A stretch of 56,149 bases of DNA from Puniceicoccaceae bacterium (GCA_003331195.1 QOOZ01000051.1:1-56149); one strand, 5' to 3'. Shown: positions 41,164 through 50,518, numbered from the stretch's first letter. The notes: a model not told the origin generated them from the sequence alone. Made by a program: numbers and translations.

Positions 41164-42522
41164 CTAACTATTGCGAATAAGCGCCTTTTCAATGAGAGGT
41201 AGCATCTTTCCGCGACGGAAGAGCGTCACTTGACCAGTACTTCCAGAAACGACGATGCAAAGGCAATCGACTGCTTGCGTAATTGAAGCAGCTGCGGCGT
41301 GGCGACTGCCGAGGCCGCTGGGCAGATCGTGAGTATAATCGGGCGCATGAATGAGTGAGCCCGCAGAAACGAGCACACCATCGCCTCGGATAATGAAAGC
41401 ACCATCGATCGAAGAGAGTTCTTTGACCGTCTCATCCATAAAGGGATTGAGGATATTAAGGTCTTCGTCTTTGTATCCATGAAATGGATTTAAGATGAGT
41501 GGCTTCGTGAATTCCGAAATAAGCTCAGAATTGCCGAGTGTAAAAAGGCATCCGACGGGGCGACCCTCACGACCTTCAACCGCGAGCTCAGTGGCGATTG
41601 CGAGCACTCGTTCGATTACTTCGGGCTTCACACTGACTGGCAGCATGTCGGACTTACTGGCGAGCGCAGTATCGAACTCGCGCTCGACGTCGACCACGGT
41701 AATACTATCGAACTGGTTGCTCTGCGGGAGACCGCCTATACAGCATAAGCGATCGTTACTGGAGAAAATTCCCCTAGTAAGGCCTATCAATACAGCACTA
41801 CGCAACTGCGAGAACCGATGGTTACTATACGCGCGAATCGGGATAACGGCATCAATTTCTATACGCTCAGTCAAAGCATCTGAAGTGCCGTGAGCGATGA
41901 TTACGGTCTTAAATCCTTTAAAGGTTTTACCCACTTCGACTCCCCCACCGAAGGTGTCAGCAAAGACGAGCACTGAAGTGCACTGAGCGCCTTTAGCAAT
42001 CTTGGCAGCTTCGCGCAAAATAAGATTGTTAAAACGGTTGTGACGGCGGCGCGGCTTATCCCCCTCGCCCGCGAAAACCTGCTTCAGTTCTTTGCGGAAG
42101 TCTGTAATCTTGGCGGCAGCGCGAAGCCGATCCATATGACCGTTGTCTTGGAAAACTCGGGCGAGAGAAGCGAGACTGAAGAGGTAGCTGCGCGCATTTT
42201 CCGAGGCGAGAAGCAGGAAAATAAAACGTATATCTCCGTACTCAGACTGGCCATCGTAGACAAGACCTTTAGGGCAACGACCAACAGCGACCATATAGGG
42301 GCGCTTCATCTTAATACGGGCGTGCGGCAAGCAAACACCATTGCCTAGATAGGTCGTCATTTGCTTCTCACGGTCTAGCAGATCCGCTAGCAAGCCCTTC
42401 TTAGTAATGCCGCGCTCTTTGGTGACATCGCAGACTGCGAGCAATTCCGATACCGCACTCTCAAAATCTGTACTCTCAATGTCAATGACACGAGATTTGG
42501 CGATGTATCGATCTATACGCAT
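41164..42522 (-). CDS. PTS EIIA(Ntr)-like domain fused to a diadenylate cyclase (DAC/DisA_N) domain
   Basis: A 452-aa protein with three parts. Residues 1-150 match the EIIA type-2/PtsN fold, with YLGNGVCLPHARI holding the phospho-acceptor His at 67 and GDIRFIFLLLASENA as the next conserved strand. Residues about 165-285 form an alpha/beta domain resembling the pyruvate-kinase C-terminal-like domain seen in archaeal DacZ (TSVLVFADTFGGGVEVGKTF). Residues about 300-445 match DAC: LILNPFHGY, DGAFIIRGDGVLVSAG with the DGA metal/catalytic motif at 373-375, and GLGSRHAAAASI, where RHR reads RHA (407-409). It would make c-di-AMP under phosphorelay control. ATG at 42522 lies 10 nt after nuoA; a GTG at 42555 would overlap it. 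Architecture is clear; activity is inferred. Confidence 0.85.
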   Translation of the reverse strand: MRIDRYIAKSRVIDIESTDFESAVSELLAVCDVTKERGITKKGLLADLLDREKQMTTYLGNGVCLPHARIKMKRPYMVAVGRCPKGLVYDGQSEYGDIRFIFLLLASENARSYLFSLASLARVFQDNGHMDRLRAAAKITDFRKELKQVFAGEGDKPRRRHNRFNNLILREAAKIAKGAQCTSVLVFADTFGGGVEVGKTFKGFKTVIIAHGTSDALTERIEIDAVIPIRAYSNHRFSQLRSAVLIGLTRGIFSSNDRLCCIGGLPQSNQFDSITVVDVEREFDTALASKSDMLPVSVKPEVIERVLAIATELAVEGREGRPVGCLFTLGNSELISEFTKPLILNPFHGYKDEDLNILNPFMDETVKELSSIDGAFIIRGDGVLVSAGSLIHAPDYTHDLPSGLGSRHAAAASITQAVDCLCIVVSGSTGQVTLFRRGKMLPLIEKALIRNS

Positions 42523-42532
42523 GTTATAAAGA

Positions 42533-42988
42533 TCAGTGATCCCACTCAATTGCACCCTTTTTCAACTCATAGAAGAGACCGAGTATGAGGACGAAGAGAA
42601 AGAAGAATACCGGAATGATAATGGGTAAGTTTGCCGCCAGAAATTCACGAAAAACCATGACCCAAGGGATCAAAAAGACAACCTCGATATCAAAGAGGAT
42701 AAAGAGCATTGCGGTAACGTAAAATTTAACCGCGAAGCGCGCGTGCCCGGAGCCTTCAGCGAGCATGCCACACTCGTAAGGTGTATTTTTGATCGCAGTA
42801 TCCGTGCCACGCTGCCCGAAGATATGCGACGCAACGAGAACTACCACACCAATACTGGATGCGAATAAAATTTGAACAAGAATCGGATAATAGTCCGCGA
42901 TTTGCATAGGCCTTTGAAAGAAGTCTGCTTTAGCGGGGACTTCAAGGCGTTTCTTCGAAGAATCTAATAAAGTCGCGTCGTCGGTCAC
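42533..42988 (-). CDS. nuoA: NADH-quinone oxidoreductase subunit A
   Basis: A small membrane subunit of respiratory complex I. Three helices: YPILVQILFASSIGVVVLVA, FYVTAMLFILFDIEVVFLIP and a C-terminal IIIPVFFFLFVLILGLFYEL. The loop NTPYECGMLAEGSGHARFAVKF and FDIEVVFLIPW are the family signatures (the YECG and FDIE boxes). The frame opens with a GTG at 42988, three nt after the upstream gene's stop; an ATG at 42907 would give a 124-aa protein, nearer the usual length. nuoB-N are not beside it, an unusual position for this gene. Confidence 0.93.
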   Translation of the reverse strand: MTDDATLLDSSKKRLEVPAKADFFQRPMQIADYYPILVQILFASSIGVVVLVASHIFGQRGTDTAIKNTPYECGMLAEGSGHARFAVKFYVTAMLFILFDIEVVFLIPWVMVFREFLAANLPIIIPVFFFLFVLILGLFYELKKGAIEWDH

Positions 42989-42991
42989 GCA

Positions 42992-44173
42992 CTACCAAAA
43001 CCTCATCCGTCGCAGCCATGACTTTACCTCAGGCTGCTCAACTAAGGGCGTGACGTTTGCGGGCTTCGAACGCACGCGCACCCCGCCATCAGGAAGCGCG
43101 ACTAATTGCACTTGGATGCGGTCACGATCAAACTCCCCTAATTGGAGACTGGCCGCGAAGGGTAACTGCCGAGGAATCGGTTCAATTTCGGGAAAGCCTT
43201 CGAGCAGACGCATCGCATTAATCCGGTCGTAAAGGAGCCGATCCAGTGCGACGGGGTCGCTGCTCATCCAAAGCCGTGGTTCGGTTCGAGTATAGATAGA
43301 ATTAAAAAAGGGACCAGCGATAAACTGGTAACGCTCCAGCGAGACGAAATTTAGCACGAGGCGTTCTTGAAGCTCGGGGATCGCAGCGATCTCGGCAACA
43401 GCCGCGGAGGCAGTAGCTTGGTTTACGAGGAAGCGGCTACTATTACTGACATTCCACAGGGTCGCATTAGCCAAGGCTCCATCAATACCGAGGGCGGGAT
43501 CGTCGACACCGACAGGTAGATTGATCCAGAAATCGACTTCAAAAAGTAGCGGCTTTGGAAGGAAGCTCTTCCGCCCGCGCGCGCCTTCGGCAAGCTGCGA
43601 AGCGCGCCGCGTCTCCAAGAAAAGTTGTGATTCTTGCAACAAAGCTGGCGGCAGTGGGCTGTCATAAAACCAATCAGTATCGTAGTATTGCTCCGTATCT
43701 AAGGCCAAGACAGGGCAACCTTCAAAATTGGCCGCGGATTCGCTAAGTGCGGGCATTACGCCCGCTTCACGCAGATTATGCGCGGAGTCATCGACAATTA
43801 AGATCGAGCGGCGATCATAGCCTCGAGCTTCCAGCATTTCGACAACCGCACGAATGAGTTGCAGCGGTGTACTCAGTCCTGCTCGACCGCGCGTATTAAT
43901 TTTAAGAGCCACTTTTGCCCGCTCACTTGGCATAAGTGCTTGTCCAACTTCGCGCTCATAAGCAGCCACCAGTCGTTCTACTTCTGCATAATAGAGGCTA
44001 CCCTCTGCGACCGGCGACTCCCAAACCAGCCCACGTGGTGCCCGCGGAACTAAAGACGCGCTCACAGGACTGCTAAAGCCAAGTAGGATCAAAGCAATTG
44101 CATAAACAAGCATGTAGCCGACTCTACGCCTATCCACTTGACAGCTATAAAGGGGAAACGAGAGTAGATTCAT
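42992..44173 (-). CDS. Exported DUF362-like protein
   Basis: A 393-aa protein with a signal-like N-terminus (RRVGYMLVYAIALILLGFSS, cleaved after PVSAS). The body looks like the DUF362 family: VALKINTRGRAGLSTPLQLI, a strand-turn RSILIVDDSAHNLREAGV, DFWINLPVGVDDPALGI and GALANATLWNVSNSSRF. DUF362 proteins often accompany iron-sulfur or redox machinery, but no ferredoxin-like cysteines are seen here, so the role is unknown. The ATG at 44173 is chosen because the longer frame would run across the divergent TPR gene's promoter. First gene of a tight run with nuoA and EIIA-DAC. Confidence 0.6.
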   Translation of the reverse strand: MNLLSFPLYSCQVDRRRVGYMLVYAIALILLGFSSPVSASLVPRAPRGLVWESPVAEGSLYYAEVERLVAAYEREVGQALMPSERAKVALKINTRGRAGLSTPLQLIRAVVEMLEARGYDRRSILIVDDSAHNLREAGVMPALSESAANFEGCPVLALDTEQYYDTDWFYDSPLPPALLQESQLFLETRRASQLAEGARGRKSFLPKPLLFEVDFWINLPVGVDDPALGIDGALANATLWNVSNSSRFLVNQATASAAVAEIAAIPELQERLVLNFVSLERYQFIAGPFFNSIYTRTEPRLWMSSDPVALDRLLYDRINAMRLLEGFPEIEPIPRQLPFAASLQLGEFDRDRIQVQLVALPDGGVRVRSKPANVTPLVEQPEVKSWLRRMRFW

Positions 44174-44222
44174 AGTTGTCTTGTTGCTAACTGCACTCAC
44201 TGAACAAACACAATTCCTGCCC

Positions 44223-45923
44223 ATGTTAAAAGCAAACTTCAAAAGCGTATTCTTCATCTCGCTCATCACGAGCTCTATTTGGCTCGTAGCTTGCAGCAGT
44301 AATGAAGAAAAAAAAGCCGCGCAAATCAAAGATGCCCTCAGCTTGTCGGAAAAAGGCGCTAACGCCGAAGCACTAAAAATACTAGAAAAACTCGCTACTC
44401 AGCATCCGGACGACATCGAGATTCTCAAATCAATAGGCCAAGTCTATTCAGCCGATGGTGATGCAAGTATGGCCTCTCTTTTCCTTGAGCAAGCTTACCT
44501 CCAATCCCCCAACGACACCGAGCTACTTTTCCAGACTTACCAAAGCTTAGATGCCGCCAAGCAACCCGCTGGCCACCTTCTCGAAAAGCTCGCCGAGCAA
44601 ACACCCGAGGCCATGACTCCCCAACTTTGGACACGCCTCGGTCAGGTTCGCCAAGCAGCTAACCTAATACAACCAGCACTCGACGCCTTTTTAAAAGGAG
44701 TCGATCCCAACAAAGCCAAACCCGCACCTGAAACCGCAGTCGCCATTGGCCAACTTTTCGTGAAAGTAGGCAACCTACCACAAGCTGAGTACTGGTTAAA
44801 AATGGCCGCCGACAACGACGAACCGAATGCACTGACTGCACTCTTTAGCCTACTCGAAATTAATCTTCGCCAAGAAGACTGGGCAGACGCCGAAGCTACA
44901 ATCACGCAACTAGACACACAATTCCCAGGGGCCGTCGAAGCAAGTCAATGGGAGCAAGCCCGTCAAGAACTCACCCGCTGGCGAAAGTCACAGGACGAAA
45001 TGAAGGCCAAGCTAGCCGAAGCTCAGGCCGATGAAAAAGCGGTAGAAGCTGAACCCAAAGCAGCCGCTACTGTGGTCGAGGCTGCCCAAGTCTTAGAATC
45101 AGACGAAAATTCAAAGAGAAGTGAAACTGCCTTAACCGATAGCAAAGCCCAGATCATCGCTGATATGGAAGCCGCCGAGGCCATGGCCGACGCCCCTGCA
45201 ATCGAAATTAATGAAGAGGCCGACGTCACGCTCGTCCAGGACAACAAAGTCAGCGCATCCGATCCTAGCATCACAATCGAACCTGCCGTCCCAATGACTA
45301 CTGTTGAAGTCGGCTCCGACCAAGCATCCGCAGCCGAAGAAACCACCCTCGCGGTCGATGCAGATACTAGCATCGATCCAGCACCAACACCAATTGTGGA
45401 AGCCTTCCCTAGTTTGGAGGCGGAGCCTGAACCCATAGCCCTGAGCACAAGTAGTCGCCCACTGACCGTCGAAGAGCTGATGGCAGACGCCGAGACCGCT
45501 ACGCTCGACCGTGATTTTAAATCCGCCATTCGCAAATATTGGACAGCAATCGGTATTGCCAATAACCGCGCCGAAGTCTGGAATCTGCTTTCGCGCGCCT
45601 ATCTTGTCGACGGCCAGCTCAATAATGCAGAAACGACCGCCCTCGAAGCCGTCCGCCTAGAGCCGCGCCAAGTCACCCACACACTCGACTACCTACGCGT
45701 CGCACAACGTTCGCTGCCGCCTGAAGACTTTCTCGCCGAACTGGAGACCGCCTACGCCCGCTTCCCGACGAGCCCAGAGATTACCCTCTCAATCGCCAGA
45801 GGTCACGAGCGTATCTCTCAAGATCGTCCCACCGCGCGCAACCTTTATCTCCGCTTCATCGACATCGCGCCCAATCATCCCCTCATCCCTGAAGCTCAAA
45901 AAGCAGTCGCGCGACTTCGCTAA
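44223..45923 (+). CDS. TPR-repeat lipoprotein with acidic low-complexity linker
   Basis: A 566-aa protein with a lipoprotein signal: KANFKSVFFISLITSSIW then the lipobox LVAC before SSNEEKK. The N-terminal third contains TPRs (DALSLSEKGANAEALKIL, LEQAYLQSPNDTELLFQTY). A long linker of Ala, Glu, Asp and Val (roughly residues 250-420) is likely disordered. A second TPR block follows (AIRKYWTAIGIANNRAEVWN, ALEAVRLEPRQVTHTLDY). Likely anchored in the outer or inner membrane and bridging envelope partners. Function unknown. Divergent from the DUF362-like gene (49-nt gap), with dnaG behind it. Confidence 0.85.
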   Translation: MLKANFKSVFFISLITSSIWLVACSSNEEKKAAQIKDALSLSEKGANAEALKILEKLATQHPDDIEILKSIGQVYSADGDASMASLFLEQAYLQSPNDTELLFQTYQSLDAAKQPAGHLLEKLAEQTPEAMTPQLWTRLGQVRQAANLIQPALDAFLKGVDPNKAKPAPETAVAIGQLFVKVGNLPQAEYWLKMAADNDEPNALTALFSLLEINLRQEDWADAEATITQLDTQFPGAVEASQWEQARQELTRWRKSQDEMKAKLAEAQADEKAVEAEPKAAATVVEAAQVLESDENSKRSETALTDSKAQIIADMEAAEAMADAPAIEINEEADVTLVQDNKVSASDPSITIEPAVPMTTVEVGSDQASAAEETTLAVDADTSIDPAPTPIVEAFPSLEAEPEPIALSTSSRPLTVEELMADAETATLDRDFKSAIRKYWTAIGIANNRAEVWNLLSRAYLVDGQLNNAETTALEAVRLEPRQVTHTLDYLRVAQRSLPPEDFLAELETAYARFPTSPEITLSIARGHERISQDRPTARNLYLRFIDIAPNHPLIPEAQKAVARLR

Positions 45924-45958
45924 CTTACTTATTAAAACTAAACAACTTTCCACCACAC

Positions 45959-47785
45959 TTGCCTCGCGTTAAACAAAGCTCCATCGAGACCCTCAAGCAC
46001 CAAGTTAACTTGGTCGACGTCGTTTCGCCTTATGCCCAACTCAAGCGTGCAGGTCGCTCTTGGAAAGGGCTGAGCCCGTTTACCCAAGAAAAGACGCCTT
46101 CCTTCTACGTCCATCCAGATCGCGGCTTTTATAAATGCTTCAGTACAGGCGAAGGCGGCGACTGCTTCACCTTCATCATGAAGCAGGAAAACCTTGAGTT
46201 CATTGAGGCGGTCGAGTTCCTTGCCAAGAAGTTCAACGTCACGCTCGAATACGAAGCAGGCGGTCCCTCCCACGAAGAAGTTTCCCTGCGCAAACAAATC
46301 TTCGAGTTGCACGAAATTGCTACCACATGGTTCCATCAGCAGTTCCTCGAATCTAAAGAGGCCGCTCCCGTGCGCGACTATTGGAGAAATCAACGCGGCT
46401 TTTCGCCAGAGACCGCTAAAGAGGTTAAAATCGGCTACGCCCCCGCCGCCCGCGATGCTTTTGCGCTTTATTGTAAAAAACGCAACTTATCCACAGCCGC
46501 GATGCATAAGTCGGGCCTCTTTTTCGCCCGAGATGGCGAACGAAATCACGAATATTTCAAGTCCCGCTTTCGTGGTCGCCTCATGATCCCCATCCGCGAC
46601 GTGCAAGGCCGCGTTGTCGCTTTTACCGCACGCCAACTCCCTCAAACACCCGAAGATGATCCTGCTCGCGAAGCTAAATACGTCAACTCGCCCGAGACCC
46701 CCATCTTCCACAAAGGCCGTATCCTCTTTGGCATGGATCACGCCCGTACGCACCTTAAAGACGGCGGAAGTTTCCTCCTTGTCGAAGGTCAGCTCGACGC
46801 CATCCGCTGCTGGTCCGTCGGGTTACACACTGCCGTCGCACCTCAAGGTACTGCGATCACCGACGACCAGATGCACCTACTCCGCCGCTATGAACCGAAC
46901 AGCATCGATTGCCTACTCGACGGTGACTCCGCGGGCCGTAAAGCCGCCCTCCGCGCCTTACCACTCGCCTTTAAAGCTGGTCTCGAATTCCGTTTTCTCC
47001 TACTCCCCGAAAAGGCCGACCCAGACGACCTCCTCCGCGAGCACGGTTCCAGCGCATTAGAGGGGCTCCGCAAGACGGCCAAAAGCGGCATTGAACTGCT
47101 CATCGCTGACAACCTTCCCCAAGGCCGCGCCCCCACGACTCACGAAAAAACCACTGCCCTGCGCGCTGTATTCGAACTGCTCCACCATGTGCCATCCGAA
47201 GTTGCTCGAGAGGACTACATCCAAATCGCAGCACGTCTAGTTAGTGTCGATCCGCAAGCAGCCCTCCGCGACTTCAAAAAAGTCCCTCCGCCACGCGGTA
47301 ATCTAAAGGGCGGAGGAGCCCCCGAAACCGCCCCAAAACCCAAGCGAGACCCGCTATTGACACAGGCCACTTGGGAGCTACTTTGGCTCATTCTGCATCA
47401 TCCAGAATACGGCAATCAGCTTTCAGAAATTATTGATTACGAATGGATTAATATAAACTCTACAACGGGCAAGCTACTCTCCCGTCTTCTAGCCGAACTG
47501 CGCGAAGGTATGATCGACTCAGTCAACCAAATAGAAAACATCATCGATAGCGTCCAAGAACGACAACTCCTAGCCGACATTCACTCACGAGAACTCAGCG
47601 TGGAGGAACCAACCAAACAAATTGTATTCTGCCTAGAGCGCCTTCGGCGAAATTTTGTTGAAACCCAGATTAAAAACTTGGAACAAAAGATCATCAATTC
47701 AGACCCTGAATCACAGATACGCCTCATGCGAGAACGCAAAGAAATCCTCCGCAAAGTTGCGCAACCTCTAGAACTAGCACTTTAA
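45959..47785 (+). CDS. dnaG: DNA primase
   Basis: Makes RNA primers for replication; 608 aa. TTG start at 45959. The N-terminal zinc-domain fold is recognisable (QLKRAGRSWKGLSPFTQEK, then TPSFYVHPDRGFYKCFSTG), but three of the four E. coli ligands are changed: positions 39 (Cys to Ser), 42 (His to Thr) and 63 (Cys to Thr), leaving only Cys60. The core domain is normal: YVNSPETPIFHKGRILFGM, TOPRIM Glu in FLLVEGQLDAIRCW and the DGDSAGRKAALRAL metal Asp pair. A C-terminal helicase-binding-like helical region follows. rpoD is next by 28 nt, the classic dnaG-rpoD order. Confidence 0.94.
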   Translation: MPRVKQSSIETLKHQVNLVDVVSPYAQLKRAGRSWKGLSPFTQEKTPSFYVHPDRGFYKCFSTGEGGDCFTFIMKQENLEFIEAVEFLAKKFNVTLEYEAGGPSHEEVSLRKQIFELHEIATTWFHQQFLESKEAAPVRDYWRNQRGFSPETAKEVKIGYAPAARDAFALYCKKRNLSTAAMHKSGLFFARDGERNHEYFKSRFRGRLMIPIRDVQGRVVAFTARQLPQTPEDDPAREAKYVNSPETPIFHKGRILFGMDHARTHLKDGGSFLLVEGQLDAIRCWSVGLHTAVAPQGTAITDDQMHLLRRYEPNSIDCLLDGDSAGRKAALRALPLAFKAGLEFRFLLLPEKADPDDLLREHGSSALEGLRKTAKSGIELLIADNLPQGRAPTTHEKTTALRAVFELLHHVPSEVAREDYIQIAARLVSVDPQAALRDFKKVPPPRGNLKGGGAPETAPKPKRDPLLTQATWELLWLILHHPEYGNQLSEIIDYEWININSTTGKLLSRLLAELREGMIDSVNQIENIIDSVQERQLLADIHSRELSVEEPTKQIVFCLERLRRNFVETQIKNLEQKIINSDPESQIRLMRERKEILRKVAQPLELAL

Positions 47786-47813
47786 AGATAGAACCACTTC
47801 ATTTTAATAAATT

Positions 47814-49901
47814 ATGTCCGCAGCGAAAAAGAAAATCATCAAAAAGCCAGCTAAGAAAAACGCCGTAAAAAAAGCACCTGCAAAAAAGAAGCTATCCGCC
47901 AAAAAAGCGCCTGCCAAAAAGAAGCTAGCCGCGCCCAAGAAAAAAGTCGCACCTGCCAAAAAGAAGCTAGCCGCAAAAAGAGCACCTGCAAAAAAGAAGC
48001 TAGCCGCAAAAAAAGCACCTGCAAAAAAAGCTACAGCACCCAAGAAAGCACCTGCCAAAAAGGTCGCCGTTAAGAAAAAAGCGGCCGCGCCCAAGAAGAA
48101 AGTTGCTAAGGTTTCGAAAAGTTCAGCCCGGGCAAAGACTGTCGACACCAGCGACGACACCAGTGACGCCAAACTCGCTGCGGCCGCTAAGAAAGCCGTT
48201 AAGAAACGAAAACTCTCGCCAAAAGCGCAGGAAAAGCTTAACGAGCGCATCCGTAACCTGATACGCCTTTCTAAAGAACAGAGCTTCCTTACTTATAAGG
48301 ACATCAACCAAGCCCTGCCCGATTCTGTCAACAACCCCGATGAAATCGAAAACGTTATTTCAATCCTGCAAAACCTCGAAGTTGACATTCTCGATGACAA
48401 CGAAGTTGAAGCCTTTAAGGCGCGCCAGGAAGAAACTGAAGAGAAGGAAGTGCGCACCTCGCAAAACGATATTTTGGACGATCCAGTCCGGATGTATCTC
48501 AAACAAATGGGGCAAGTTCCTCTCCTGACTCGTGAAGAAGAAGTTGCGATCTCGAAGCGTATCGAGAAGGCCGAACTCAAAGCCCAAGACGCCCTCTTTT
48601 CCACTGCCCTCACACTCGAATTCCAAAATAGCGTCGTCACAAAGCTCCTCAACCGCGAGGAACGCTTCGACCGCGTCGTGCTGGATAAAAAGATTGAGAG
48701 CCGCGAGGCTTATTTTAACAGCCTACCGAAACTCCTCGAAGAAGCGCACCGCCTCGGCGAGCGCATCTACGCTGCGTGGGATAGCCATATTAACGCAAGT
48801 AATGAGTCGAATGCGAAACGCGCCCGCACGCGCATGGTCAAATATGAGGAGGAACTGCGCAAGGTGCTACGCAAGTATTGCCTTAAATTAAAATGTTTCG
48901 AAGAATTCCTGAAGGACCTAACCCCCATTTACCGCGAAGTCTCTAGCCTCTACGATGACTTCGAAGCTGCCGAAATGGTATCAACACGCAGCAAGACGAA
49001 ATTCGACGCCAAAGGCACCAACAAGCGCCTCAATGAAATGAAGGCTGAATTCAAAATGGACTCACGCGAGTTCATGGAAATCATTCGTCTCGTGCGCCTT
49101 GGCATGCGTGAAGCTCACAAAGCCAAGACTGAAATGGTTGAAGCCAATCTACGTCTTGTAATTTCCATCGCGAAGAAATACACCAATCGTGGCCTGTCCT
49201 TTCTCGATCTGATTCAAGAAGGTAATATGGGCTTAATGAAAGCGGTTGAGAAGTTTGAATACCGCCGTGGTTACAAGTTCTCAACTTACGCTACGTGGTG
49301 GATTCGCCAAGCAATCACTCGATCCATCGCCGACCAAGCGCGCACTATTCGTATCCCCGTGCACATGATCGAGACCTTAAATAAGGTCATGCAGGTGCAG
49401 AAACAACTCCTACAAGAGCTCGGGCATGAGCCCACCGCCGAGGAAGTCGCCGATGAGATGAATCTCCCTATCGAGCGCGTTCAGTCGATCATGAAGATGG
49501 CGCAGCAACCGATCTCCTTGCAAAGTCCTGTCGGCGATTCAGACGATACCAACTTCGGTGACTTCATCGAAGACAAAGGCGCCGAGAATCCCTACGACAT
49601 GACGGCTTATAGTCTGCTTCGCGAAAAAATCACTGACGTGCTAGACTCCCTAACCGAGCGCGAACGCCGCGTACTCTCACTCCGCTTCGGTCTCGCTGAC
49701 GGCTATTCGCGGACGCTAGAAGAGGTCGGCCGCCAGTTTAAGGTCACCCGCGAGCGCATCCGCCAGATCGAAGCCAAAGCACTCCGCAAAATGCGTCACC
49801 CTACCCGCATCCGTCAGCTTCACGGCTTCTTTGAAGGCGATATCAATCTCGAAAAACCCGGCATGGACAGCATCAAGCGCGAAAACGCCAAACACAAATA
49901 A
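47814..49901 (+). CDS. rpoD: RNA polymerase sigma-70 factor with histone-H1-like N-terminal tail
   Basis: Primary sigma factor, 695 aa. Residues 1-100 are a Lys/Ala/Pro tail (about 40 lysines, no acidic residue) built on the 11-residue unit [12 protein letters not shown] Ser/Asp-rich linker leads to sigma 1.1 ([20 protein letters not shown]) and 1.2 ([20 protein letters not shown]). Region 2 ([20 protein letters not shown], ending [15 protein letters not shown]), region 3 ([20 protein letters not shown]) and region 4 ([20 protein letters not shown]) are complete and standard. The core makes the primary-sigma call firm. The tail is highly unusual compared with proteobacterial RpoD and could bind DNA or RNA without specificity. 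Confidence 0.97.
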   Translation: MSAAKKKIIKKPAKKNAVKKAPAKKKLSAKKAPAKKKLAAPKKKVAPAKKKLAAKRAPAKKKLAAKKAPAKKATAPKKAPAKKVAVKKKAAAPKKKVAKVSKSSARAKTVDTSDDTSDAKLAAAAKKAVKKRKLSPKAQEKLNERIRNLIRLSKEQSFLTYKDINQALPDSVNNPDEIENVISILQNLEVDILDDNEVEAFKARQEETEEKEVRTSQNDILDDPVRMYLKQMGQVPLLTREEEVAISKRIEKAELKAQDALFSTALTLEFQNSVVTKLLNREERFDRVVLDKKIESREAYFNSLPKLLEEAHRLGERIYAAWDSHINASNESNAKRARTRMVKYEEELRKVLRKYCLKLKCFEEFLKDLTPIYREVSSLYDDFEAAEMVSTRSKTKFDAKGTNKRLNEMKAEFKMDSREFMEIIRLVRLGMREAHKAKTEMVEANLRLVISIAKKYTNRGLSFLDLIQEGNMGLMKAVEKFEYRRGYKFSTYATWWIRQAITRSIADQARTIRIPVHMIETLNKVMQVQKQLLQELGHEPTAEEVADEMNLPIERVQSIMKMAQQPISLQSPVGDSDDTNFGDFIEDKGAENPYDMTAYSLLREKITDVLDSLTERERRVLSLRFGLADGYSRTLEEVGRQFKVTRERIRQIEAKALRKMRHPTRIRQLHGFFEGDINLEKPGMDSIKRENAKHK
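47868..48078 (+). repeat. In-frame tandem repeat coding for the RpoD lysine tail
   Basis: Units of about 33 nt, each coding for [11 protein letters not shown] or a close variant, begin near 47868, 47901, 47943, 47976 and 48009, with one 42-nt spacing. Two adjacent units share long identical runs at DNA level, so unit number may vary between strains by slippage. Confidence 0.8.
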
Positions 49902-49926
49902 AGTTGCACAGGCAAGCTCCCTGACT

Positions 49927-50358
49927 ATGCCATATAAATATAACATGCCACACAAAGCCCTACTCTCCTCCGCACTTGTTGCGGTTTCACTATTCCTGCT
50001 CGGCGGTTGCGGCGGCTCTAGCTCAGTCCGCGTGATCGAAGGTGATCAACAGATCCGCTCCGCTCTGACCGGCAGCGTCTATGCCACCGACCAGGCGATG
50101 GTTGTCCATGTCAACGAGTTCGATCGACTGGCTACCCTGCGTAATGCTCGCAGTTATTCCGCATCTACATTCCTCGAAACCCGTGATAATGAAGGAAATA
50201 AATCTGCTATCCTCAAAACTCGAGAAAACCGCCCCGCGGGTCTAGGCATTGCTGATATTGTTGAAGGTTTACCCAAAATCAACGATCGCGCCAGTCCCGT
50301 CAACGCTGCTGAGAGTGTCCGCCTCGCAAAAATATATCGTGACCCCGACGAAGAATAA
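49927..50358 (+). CDS. Small lipoprotein of unknown function
   Basis: About 143 aa (or 137 from the ATG at 49945). ALLSSALVAVSLFLLGGCGG gives a signal helix with lipobox LGGC. The rest (VRVIEGDQQIRSALTGSVYA, STFLETRDNEGNKSAILKTR) has no recognised family, and may be a small envelope or biogenesis factor. It begins 25 nt after rpoD on the same strand and could be translated from the rpoD transcript. The open frame back to 49831 overlaps rpoD and is not used. Confidence 0.75.
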   Translation: MPYKYNMPHKALLSSALVAVSLFLLGGCGGSSSVRVIEGDQQIRSALTGSVYATDQAMVVHVNEFDRLATLRNARSYSASTFLETRDNEGNKSAILKTRENRPAGLGIADIVEGLPKINDRASPVNAAESVRLAKIYRDPDEE

Positions 50359-50518
50359 GTATTATTTTACAATAAGTTTCTACTACCAAGCCAAAAAAAA
50401 TTAGTTTATCAGTTTGTTCTTTCGGTTATCTCAGAGATCACCCACTTTAACTATCCTCAGGAACAATTCTTCCCAATTTACCACCTCCGCGCTATTAGCG
50501 CTCCACAGTTTTTTTATC

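Noticed and set aside
47868..48078. Regular short repeats suggestive of a CRISPR array
   Set aside because: The units are in frame, of coding-like 33-nt period, without distinct spacers, and lie inside rpoD.
47804..48250. Minus-strand 148-aa open frame rich in Phe and Ala opposite the RpoD tail
   Set aside because: It is the reverse complement of the AAG/GCx repeat tail, so its apparent hydrophobic pattern follows from the lysine/alanine codons; there is no start context or family match.
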